NCBI RefSeq assembly: GCF_031157525.1
Contig: NZ_JAVIXR010000009.1
Location: forward strand, 62,001-126,000
From: Marinobacter sediminicola
Lineage (GTDB): Bacteria; Pseudomonadota; Gammaproteobacteria; Pseudomonadales; Oleiphilaceae
Length of the DNA stretch: 64,000 bases
Reading direction: 5' to 3'
The translations under genes and the position numbers were made by a program. Of this stretch, positions 57,354 to 64,000 are shown piece by piece. The stretch's first letter is position 1. Each line of letters starts with the position of its first letter. The notes below the pieces were generated by a model that was given only the letters and a program-made list of their open reading frames with translations, was not told the origin of the DNA and did not search any database.

Positions 57354-59963
57354 ATGACCAATAGCGACCCGAGAGCCGGGGATGGCATCGATAAGCAGAA
57401 GGTAGAGGAGTTTCTTCAAACCGAATCCGGTGGAAGGGCTGCAACCGGATCTGCTGCGATCATTCTTTTTGGTGTTCCTTTGCTCTGGTCTCTTTTCCAG
57501 CTTTGGATAGCATCACCACTACCCTATATTTTCGAATTTGGCGTGCTCAACTCTACAGAATCGCGTTCGATTCATTTGGCATTCGCCTCTTTCCTGGCGT
57601 TTGCAGCATTTCCCATGATTCGGGGCAAGCACACCAATAAAGTGCCTGTGTATGACTGGATATTGGCCCTCGCTGCGGCGGGTACAGCTTCATATCTCTA
57701 TGTTTTTTATGACCAGCTGGCGAGTCGTCCGGGGTCACCTAATACCCAGGATCTTGTGGTCGCACTGGCCGGCTTGGTTCTATTGCTGGAGGCCACCCGC
57801 CGTGCGCTGGGCCTTCCCCTTACGATTGTTGCGGGTGTTTTCATTATCTATTCACTTGCCGGCCCCTATATGCCGGATGTGATCTCCCACAAAGGGGCGA
57901 GCCTGAACAAGCTCGCATCGCACCAGTGGTTGGGCACCGAAGGTGTATTCGGTGTCGCTTTGGGCGTATCAACCAGCTTTGTATTCCTGTTTGTTCTGTT
58001 TGGGGCGCTGCTTGAGCGTGCAGGAGCAGGAAATTACTTTATCAAGGTGGCTTACGCTATGCTTGGTCACATGCGTGGAGGGCCAGCCAAGGCAGCAGTG
58101 GTCGCCAGTGGTTTGAGTGGTGTTATCTCCGGCTCCTCTATTGCCAACGTGGTCACCACGGGAACCTTCACCATCCCGCTAATGAAAAAGGTGGGCTTCC
58201 CCGCTACCAAGGCGGGCGCCGTAGAAGTGGCGGCCTCAACCAATGGGCAGCTGACGCCGCCCATTATGGGCGCAGCTGCGTTCCTGATGGTTGAGTACGT
58301 CGGTATTTCCTACCTTGAGGTGATCAAACACGCCATTCTGCCGGCGATGATTTCCTACGTAGCGCTTATCTATATCGTGCACCTTGAAGCCTGCAAGATG
58401 AACATGAAGGGTGTTGAGCGTCTGAATAAGCCAACCCTGGCCCAGCGCATGCTTGTTTGGGTAATGATCCTGCTGGGGCTCAGCGTGCTGACCCTGGCGG
58501 TGTATTACGGTGTGGGCTGGATGAAAGATGTATTCGGCAGCGCAGCCATGTGGGTGCTTACCCCGCTGCTGATCGCGATCTATATAGCGCTTGTAGGTTA
58601 TGGTTCGCGTTTTCCGGATTTGGAAGAGGATGATCCGGACTCGCTTATGGATAAGTTGCCTCCCGTTGGGGCAACCGTAAAAACCGGTCTTTATTTCCTG
58701 CTACCGGTAGTGGTTTTAGTTTGGTGTCTGACGGTAGAGCGTTTTTCGCCGCAATTGTCGGCGTTTTGGGCCACAGTGTTCATGGTGTTTATCATCATGA
58801 CTCAGCGACCGCTAAAAGCGTTCTTCAAAAACAGCGGTGATTATCTGGGCGGCCTGAAGCAGGGTGGGGTAGATCTGGCTCATTCGCTGGTTACTGGTGC
58901 CCGCAACATGGTGGGCATTGGTGTGGCCACTGCCACCGCGGGCATTGTTGTAGGCACTGTTACGCTGACCGGCATTGGCTTGGTTATGACTCAGTTCGTT
59001 GAGTTCATCTCCGGTGGCAACTTGCTGCTGATGCTAAGTTTTACGGCTGTTATCAGTCTGATACTTGGTATGGGGTTGCCTACCACGGCCAACTATATTG
59101 TTGTGTCTACCTTGATGGCGCCTGTCATTGTCACCTTGGGTGCAGAAAACGGACTGCTGGTGCCTTTGATTGCAGTGCACCTGTTCGTGTTCTACTTCGG
59201 TATATTGGCGGATGATACGCCCCCTGTTGGGCTCGCGGCATACGCTGCAGCCGCTATTTCGGGGGCGGATCCGATACGAACGGGTATACAAGGCTTCACC
59301 TACGACATACGAACCGCAATTTTGCCGTTCATGTTCATCTTCAACACCCAGCTGTTGCTGATCGGGCTAACTGGTTGGTTCGATTTGTTGGTGACAGTGT
59401 TTAGTGCCGTGACAGCTATGCTGGTGTTTTCAGCGGCCACCCAAGGTTTCTGGTTCACGAAAACCCGCTGGTGGGAAACCATTGGTCTTCTGCTGATTAC
59501 CTTCACTCTGTTCCGTCCGGGCTTCTGGTGGGATGAGATATACCCGCCCACCAACGACCGGCCCGGTTCAGAGTTGATGCAGCACGTTGATGAGGTTGCG
59601 CCTGGGCAGCCTATTGTATTGCAGGCAGCGGGCATGTCGCTTTCAGGTGATGACGTATCCAAGTATCTGCAATTGCCACTGCCCGCGGCCGAAACACCGG
59701 AGAAGCGGTTGGCGGCAGCTGGGCTGGAGGTATCAGCAGCGGGTGACGTAATGAACGTCGAGTTCGTCAACTTTGGCAGCGATGCAGAGAAAGCCGGGCT
59801 GAGCTTTGGCTGGACCATAGATGTGGTGCAGGTGCCTAACCCGCGCCCACCCAAAGAGTTGATGTTTATTCCGGCGCTTCTCTTACTTGGCTTTCTGGCG
59901 TTTTTGCAGCTTAGACGCAGGGCCGGTGAGGGGGAGCGGCCTCCTTTTGTGCCGTCCCAGTAA
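57354..59963 (+). CDS. TRAP transporter fused permease (4TM-12TM) with DUF3394
   Basis: The permease partner of the TAXI protein, 869 residues. It joins a DctQ-like small subunit (~45-160) with a DctM-like large subunit (~160-690). The C-terminal ~160 residues are a DUF3394-like region with a PDZ-like stretch (G-S-D-A-E-K-A-G-L near 807) and a last membrane helix. The DctM signature G-M-G-L-P-T-T-A-N-Y-I is near 568. AGGA precedes the ATG. A sodium-coupled import mechanism is expected. A terminator follows at 60006-60036. Confidence 0.94.
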   Translation: MTNSDPRAGDGIDKQKVEEFLQTESGGRAATGSAAIILFGVPLLWSLFQLWIASPLPYIFEFGVLNSTESRSIHLAFASFLAFAAFPMIRGKHTNKVPVYDWILALAAAGTASYLYVFYDQLASRPGSPNTQDLVVALAGLVLLLEATRRALGLPLTIVAGVFIIYSLAGPYMPDVISHKGASLNKLASHQWLGTEGVFGVALGVSTSFVFLFVLFGALLERAGAGNYFIKVAYAMLGHMRGGPAKAAVVASGLSGVISGSSIANVVTTGTFTIPLMKKVGFPATKAGAVEVAASTNGQLTPPIMGAAAFLMVEYVGISYLEVIKHAILPAMISYVALIYIVHLEACKMNMKGVERLNKPTLAQRMLVWVMILLGLSVLTLAVYYGVGWMKDVFGSAAMWVLTPLLIAIYIALVGYGSRFPDLEEDDPDSLMDKLPPVGATVKTGLYFLLPVVVLVWCLTVERFSPQLSAFWATVFMVFIIMTQRPLKAFFKNSGDYLGGLKQGGVDLAHSLVTGARNMVGIGVATATAGIVVGTVTLTGIGLVMTQFVEFISGGNLLLMLSFTAVISLILGMGLPTTANYIVVSTLMAPVIVTLGAENGLLVPLIAVHLFVFYFGILADDTPPVGLAAYAAAAISGADPIRTGIQGFTYDIRTAILPFMFIFNTQLLLIGLTGWFDLLVTVFSAVTAMLVFSAATQGFWFTKTRWWETIGLLLITFTLFRPGFWWDEIYPPTNDRPGSELMQHVDEVAPGQPIVLQAAGMSLSGDDVSKYLQLPLPAAETPEKRLAAAGLEVSAAGDVMNVEFVNFGSDAEKAGLSFGWTIDVVQVPNPRPPKELMFIPALLLLGFLAFLQLRRRAGEGERPPFVPSQ

Positions 59964-60005
59964 GCCGGCAGTTCTGCGGTAAATCCGACCGGCTCAGCGC
60001 CAAGT

Positions 60006-60036
60006 AAACCCCGACATTAACCTGTCGGGGTTTTTT
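60006..60036 (+). terminator. Intrinsic terminator after TRAP permease
   Basis: AAACCCCGAC pairs with GTCGGGGTTT, followed by further Ts (six in total). It closes the TRAP operon. Confidence 0.92.
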
Positions 60037-60046
60037 CTGTTAAACT
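60018..60046 (+). promoter_or_regulatory. Candidate thrS promoter
   Basis: TTAACC (60018-60023) and TAAACT (60041-60046), with a TG one base before the -10, are separated by 17 bases. The -35 overlaps the TRAP terminator. Predicted start is near 60053, just before the structured leader. Confidence 0.4.
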
Positions 60047-60056
60047 GCGCCCCGAA

Positions 60057-60134
60057 ACGGCTCGCGGTTTGTATCGCGGAACGCCGTCACCATGTGATCT
60101 CTGGTATAGATCACCGCTGAGTACTTAACAGGAG
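60057..60134 (+). promoter_or_regulatory. thrS leader with two tRNA-Thr anticodon-like hairpins
   Basis: Hairpin A (60057-60087) has outer arms ACGGC/GCCGT and inner CGCG/CGCG, with a loop holding TTTGTAT: U, then UGU, then A. Hairpin B (60094-60114) is a perfect seven-base stem GTGATCT/AGATCAC with the seven-base loop CTGGTAT: U33, GGU, A37 in tRNA numbering. UGU and GGU are threonine anticodons. The Shine-Dalgarno AGGAG is at 60130-60134. In E. coli, thrS mRNA binds its own enzyme through two anticodon-arm mimics (domains 2 and 4) to block ribosomes. This leader fits that plan, inferred from structure only. Confidence 0.65.
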
Positions 60135-60140
60135 CTTTTC

Positions 60141-62066
60141 ATGCCCGTCATAACCCTGCCGGATGGCAGTCACCGTAGTTTCGCAGAACCCGTTACCGTA
60201 CACGATGTTGCCGCTGACATTGGTGCTGGCCTGGCCAAAGCCGCACTTGCCGGCAAAGTAGACGGCCAGCTTGTGGATACCAGCTATCGGATCGAACAGG
60301 ATGCCGAGCTCGCCATTATCACTGAGCGTGATGAAGAGGGTGTTGATGTAATCCGTCACTCTACCGCTCACTTGCTTGCTATGGCGGTTAAAGAGCTGTT
60401 TCCTTCGGCTCAGGTGACTATCGGGCCGGTTATAGACAACGGCTTCTACTACGACTTCAAATTCGATCGGCCTTTTACCAATGAGGATCTGGCCAGAATC
60501 GAGAAGCGCATGGAAGAGCTTGCGAAACAGGATATGCCGGTATCCCGCTCTGTGCTTTCCCGCAGTGAAGCGGTAAAGCTGTTCGATGAGATGGGCGAGG
60601 AGTACAAAGTTCGGATTATTGAAGATATTCCGGGTGATGAAGATCTGTCCTTCTATCGCCAGGGCGATTTTATCGATCTGTGTCGCGGCCCTCACGTGCC
60701 CAGCACCGGCAAGCTTAAAGCGTTTAAATTGACTAAGGTTTCCGGTGCGTTCTGGCGTGGGGATACCAATAATGAGCAGTTGCAGCGGGTTTATGGCACT
60801 GCCTGGGGCAACAAAAAGGACCTCAAAGCCTACCTGCACCGCCTGGAAGAAGCAGAAAAACGTGACCACCGAAAACTCGGTAAGAAACTGGATCTTTTCC
60901 ATATGCAGGAAGAGTCGCCAGGTATGGTGTTCTGGCACCCGGACGGCTGGACGGTGTATCAGGAAATAGAGCAATACATGCGCTCAATGCTGCACCGTCA
61001 CGGCTATAAAGAGATCAAAACGCCGCAGGTGGTCTCCCGTAGCTTGTGGGAGAAGTCCGGGCATTGGGACAAGTTCCGTGATGATATGTTTACCACGGAA
61101 TCTGAGAAGCACGATTTCGCCATCAAGCCAATGAACTGCCCTTGCCATATTCAGGTATTTAACCAGGGTTTGAAGAGCTATAAGGATCTTCCGCTGCGGC
61201 TCGCTGAGTTTGGCTCCTGCCACCGTAATGAAGCCTCCGGAGCACTGCACGGCTTGATGCGGGTGCGTGGCTTTACTCAGGACGATGCTCACATTTTCTG
61301 CGAGGAAGATGCGGTTCAGCCAGAAGTGTCCAAGTTTATTGAGCTTCTTCATGAAGTGTATGAAGACTTCGGGTTTGAGGAAATTCTGTACAAGCTTTCT
61401 ACCCGCCCCGAAAAACGTGTGGGCTCGGATGAAGTTTGGGATAAAGCTGAGGCTGCTCTGGAAGAAGCACTTAATCGCGAAGGTGTGGACTGGGAGTTGT
61501 TGCCGGGCGAAGGCGCGTTCTATGGCCCGAAAATTGAGTTTTCTCTCAAGGACTGTATCGGACGGGTCTGGCAGTGTGGCACTATTCAGGTAGATTTCTC
61601 TATGCCTGGCCGCCTTGGTGCCCAGTACGTTGCAGATAACTCCGAGCGTAAAACCCCGGTTATGCTGCACCGAGCTGTACTTGGCTCTTTTGAGCGGTTT
61701 ATTGGTATCCTGATCGAAGAGTATGGGGGCGCGTTCCCTACATGGCTTGCTCCAACTCAGGTCGCCATTCTAAATATTACCGATAATCAGCGTGATTATT
61801 GTCAGGATCTGGCGAAAAAGTTGGATTCTTTGGGCTTTAGGGTTAATGCTGACTTGAGAAACGAGAAGATCGGCTTTAAAATCCGCGAGCATACAATTAA
61901 CAAAGTTCCCTTTCTTGCTGTTGTCGGCGATAAAGAAGTCGAAAACAACGCAGTTGCGGTGAGAACCCGCAAAGGTGAAGATTTGGGAACCCTATCGCTC
62001 GAAGCGTTCGAACAACTTCTGAAAGAAGATGTTGAGCGCAAGGGCAGAATCAAGACGGAGATTTAA
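60141..62066 (+). CDS. thrS: Threonine-tRNA ligase
   Basis: Charges tRNA-Thr; class II synthetase, 641 residues, the usual length. A TGS domain is at ~1-60. The editing domain includes [11 protein letters not shown] near 73 and the C-H-x-x-x-H-type site in C-R-G-P-H-V near 180. The catalytic core is at ~240-535, with zinc ligands in N-C-P-C-H (near 333), H (H-G-L-M-R near 385) and H (M-L-H-R near 511), and motif 3 in [10 protein letters not shown]. The anticodon-binding domain covers ~540-641. AGGAG is six bases before the ATG. The gene begins the translation operon and is probably autoregulated through its leader. Confidence 0.98.
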   Translation: MPVITLPDGSHRSFAEPVTVHDVAADIGAGLAKAALAGKVDGQLVDTSYRIEQDAELAIITERDEEGVDVIRHSTAHLLAMAVKELFPSAQVTIGPVIDNGFYYDFKFDRPFTNEDLARIEKRMEELAKQDMPVSRSVLSRSEAVKLFDEMGEEYKVRIIEDIPGDEDLSFYRQGDFIDLCRGPHVPSTGKLKAFKLTKVSGAFWRGDTNNEQLQRVYGTAWGNKKDLKAYLHRLEEAEKRDHRKLGKKLDLFHMQEESPGMVFWHPDGWTVYQEIEQYMRSMLHRHGYKEIKTPQVVSRSLWEKSGHWDKFRDDMFTTESEKHDFAIKPMNCPCHIQVFNQGLKSYKDLPLRLAEFGSCHRNEASGALHGLMRVRGFTQDDAHIFCEEDAVQPEVSKFIELLHEVYEDFGFEEILYKLSTRPEKRVGSDEVWDKAEAALEEALNREGVDWELLPGEGAFYGPKIEFSLKDCIGRVWQCGTIQVDFSMPGRLGAQYVADNSERKTPVMLHRAVLGSFERFIGILIEEYGGAFPTWLAPTQVAILNITDNQRDYCQDLAKKLDSLGFRVNADLRNEKIGFKIREHTINKVPFLAVVGDKEVENNAVAVRTRKGEDLGTLSLEAFEQLLKEDVERKGRIKTEI

Positions 62067-62068
62067 CT

Positions 62069-62608
62069 ATTAAACAGCGAACGAATCGGGGTGGGCGTAC
62101 TCCAAAGGCGCCGATCAATGAGAATATTGATGCAACTGAAGTCCGCCTGATAGATGCCGAGGGCACGCAGGTGGGTGTAGTTCCGATCGCAGAGGCCCTC
62201 AAGATGGCAGAGGAGGCGACCCTGGATCTGGTACAGGTTACAGATTCCGATCCGATCGTCTGTAAAATAATGGACTATGGCAAAAAGGTCTTCGACGAGA
62301 AAAAGGCGAAGGCTGCTGCCAAGAAGAAGCAAAAACAGACGCAAGTCAAAGAGCTTAAGTTCCGACCAGGAACTGAAGAAGGGGATTATCAGGTAAAACT
62401 ACGCAACCTGGTACGTTTCCTTGAAGGCGGGGACCGCGGCAAGATCACTATCCGGTTCCGTGGCCGTGAGATGGCACACCAGGAAATTGGTATGAAACTC
62501 ATGGAGCGCATCGAGGCAGATATCGAAGCGCTGGCACAGGTAGAAATGCGGCCCAAAATGGAAGGCCGGCAGATGACCATGATTGTGGCTCCCCGCAAAA
62601 AGAAGTGA
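62069..62608 (+). CDS. infC: Translation initiation factor IF-3 (AUU start)
   Basis: Binds the 30S subunit and checks start-codon pairing. The true start is the ATT at 62069, two bases after the thrS stop and eight bases after GGAG. This gives 179 residues, and the N-terminus K-Q-R-T-N-R-G-G-R matches the IF-3 start. The first ATG/GTG-type start in frame is the GTG at 62171, which would remove most of the N-terminal domain. Use of AUU lets IF-3 reject its own message when in excess, as established in E. coli. N-domain residues ~1-85 and C-domain ~90-179 are both intact ([15 protein letters not shown]). Confidence 0.97.
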   Translation: MKQRTNRGGRTPKAPINENIDATEVRLIDAEGTQVGVVPIAEALKMAEEATLDLVQVTDSDPIVCKIMDYGKKVFDEKKAKAAAKKKQKQTQVKELKFRPGTEEGDYQVKLRNLVRFLEGGDRGKITIRFRGREMAHQEIGMKLMERIEADIEALAQVEMRPKMEGRQMTMIVAPRKKK

Positions 62609-62627
62609 ATCTGATTCAGTGATGAAT

Positions 62628-62651
62628 CCCCTGCCTGACGGTAGGGGTTTT
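62628..62651 (+). terminator. Attenuator-like hairpin between infC and rpmI
   Basis: CCCCTGCC and GGTAGGGG pair (one G-T wobble) around TGAC and are followed by TTTT. A competing helix is possible between CCTGACG (62634-62640) and CGTTCAGG (62654-62661). The region may be a switch for L20 autoregulation, known to act at this junction in E. coli. Confidence 0.65.
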
Positions 62652-62704
62652 GTCGTTCAGGTTCATATTGATGTATTAAAAAACAGAATGCGGAGTTTTA
62701 AAAA

Positions 62705-62896
62705 ATGCCTAAAATGAAAACGAAAAGTGGAGCGGCTAAGCGGTTCAAGAAAACTGCTACCGGCTTCAAGCACAAGTCAGCCTTCACCAGTCACATCCTG
62801 ACCAAGAAGAGCCCTAAGCGTAAGCGTCAGCTGCGTGGTACTTCATTGGTTGCCAAATCTGATGTGGCATCCGTAAAGCGTATGCTCCGTAAGTAA
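62705..62896 (+). CDS. rpmI: 50S ribosomal protein L35
   Basis: A 63-residue, very basic large-subunit protein. The start [14 protein letters not shown] matches the L35 family. GGAG is nine bases before the ATG. It is followed by rplT after 44 bases, as in nearly all gammaproteobacteria. Confidence 0.98.
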   Translation: MPKMKTKSGAAKRFKKTATGFKHKSAFTSHILTKKSPKRKRQLRGTSLVAKSDVASVKRMLRK

Positions 62897-62940
62897 CGCA
62901 GCAAACACTCTCAACGGTTTTAAGGTAGAAGGATTAAGGT

Positions 62941-63294
62941 ATGGCTCGTGTTAAACGTGGCGTGGTTGCACGTCGTCGTCACAAGAAGATTTTAAAGCAG
63001 GCCAAGGGTTACTACGGCGCTCGTAGCCGTGTATTCCGCGTTGCCAAGCAAGCGGTTATCAAAGCCGGTCAGTATGCGTATCGCGACCGTCGTAACCGTA
63101 AGCGCGCTTTCCGCGCACTGTGGATTGCTCGTATCAACGCTGGTGCTCGGGCTAACGGCCTGTCTTACAGCCGCTTGATTGCTGGCCTGAAAAAGGCAAA
63201 TGTTGAGATCGACCGTAAGGTTCTGGCCGACCTGGCCATGAACGAGCAGCAGGCGTTTGCTGCTGTTGTTGAAACGGCAAAAGCATCCCTTTGA
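62941..63294 (+). CDS. rplT: 50S ribosomal protein L20
   Basis: Needed for early assembly of the 50S subunit; in E. coli also represses rpmI-rplT by binding their message. The protein has 117 residues with the family start [16 protein letters not shown]. AAGGA precedes the ATG. Its end is followed by structured leader sequence before pheS. Confidence 0.98.
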   Translation: MARVKRGVVARRRHKKILKQAKGYYGARSRVFRVAKQAVIKAGQYAYRDRRNRKRAFRALWIARINAGARANGLSYSRLIAGLKKANVEIDRKVLADLAMNEQQAFAAVVETAKASL

Positions 63295-63327
63295 TCGCTT
63301 AGCTCTTTCATCGATTACGAATCGAGC

Positions 63328-63402
63328 CGGTGCCAAGTGCTGATTTATCTGCGCAACAGGCACCGTTTAATAGGGGAAGGGCACGCTCTTCCCCTATTTT
63401 TG
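63328..63402 (+). promoter_or_regulatory. Tandem hairpins / attenuator upstream of pheS
   Basis: A first hairpin, CGGTGCC (63328-63334) with GGCACCG (63359-63365), is followed by a second, ATAGGGGAAG/CTTCCCCTAT (63370-63397), with T-rich sequence after it. The second looks like an intrinsic terminator located before pheS, as in the E. coli pheST attenuator. A short TCGATT-ACG-AATCGA dyad (63311-63325) precedes them. No Phe-rich leader peptide was found, so control by ribosome stalling at Phe codons is not shown. Confidence 0.7.
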
Positions 63403-63423
63403 TTTCAAGAGTTCGTTTTTTGA

Positions 63424-64000
<577 letters not shown>

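Noticed and set aside
60018..60140. T-box riboswitch in the thrS leader
   Set aside because: No T-box sequence or terminator/antiterminator is seen. T-boxes are rare in gammaproteobacteria, and the anticodon-mimic operator fits better.
62171..62608. GTG at 62171 as infC start
   Set aside because: It would drop 34 residues of the conserved IF-3 N-domain. The upstream ATT has a good ribosome-binding site.

Overview
The window is ordinary chromosome from a gammaproteobacterium that most resembles Marinobacter or a relative in the Pseudomonas/Oceanospirillales range. This is inferred from gene content and gene order and was not tested by any search. Supporting signs are the runs fdxA-mutS-pncC-recA, nadK-metallophosphoesterase-rhomboid-DUF1315-DUF2797-pepN and thrS-infC-rpmI-rplT-pheS, together with fatty-acid, aldehyde and marine-type transport genes. 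I saw no prophage, insertion sequence, integrase or CRISPR array. Coding density is high, and several convergent gene pairs overlap or nearly touch at their 3' ends.

Layout. 1-5.4 kb: a diguanylate cyclase cut by the window edge, an amidase, the membrane co-chaperone DjlA and an MgtC/DUF4010 membrane protein. 5.6-8 kb: a SulP anion transporter coupled to a tandem universal stress protein. 8.2-12.5 kb: a beta-propeller-like lipoprotein, a BaiN/HI0933 flavoprotein, a PhzF isomerase and a small unknown protein. 12.7-19.6 kb: a MocR regulator, a FixJ/FixL-type two-component pair, an acyl-CoA synthetase and a multi-pass transporter. 19.8-22.8 kb: a PF10118-like protein, DegV and an unknown helical protein. 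22.9-28.7 kb: fdxA, mutS, pncC, SOS-controlled recA, a flavodoxin-like reductase and a PilZ protein. 28.9-36 kb: a Lon-like protease, a second two-component system, a MaoC protein, an AraC regulator and tRNA-Asp. 36.1-42.5 kb: LysR, glutathione-dependent formaldehyde detoxification (frmA-fghA), AraC and fadH. 42.6-50.8 kb: an unknown coiled-coil protein, nadK, a phosphoesterase, rhomboid, YeaC-like, DUF2797 and pepN. 51-60 kb: a DUF1329/YCF48-like/RND export cluster and a TAXI-TRAP uptake system. 60-64 kb: the translation operon thrS-infC-rpmI-rplT and the start of pheS.

The most interesting material lies between genes. (1) At 46764-46885 on the minus strand, a near-consensus Fur box overlaps a sigma70-like promoter. 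It is followed by a 9-bp hairpin starting at the predicted +1, about 33 unpaired bases and a perfect intrinsic terminator with seven Us. This has the architecture of an iron-repressed regulatory RNA like RyhB or PrrF, about 86 nt long. (2) The thrS leader (60057-60134) carries two hairpins whose loops look like tRNA-Thr anticodon loops (UGU and GGU, each followed by A), as in the E. coli thrS translational operator. (3) Upstream of the MocR gene, three copies of a 10-mer sit at exact 25-bp spacing, a likely operator. (4) infC starts at an AUU codon, and hairpins that could act as attenuators lie before rpmI and before pheS.
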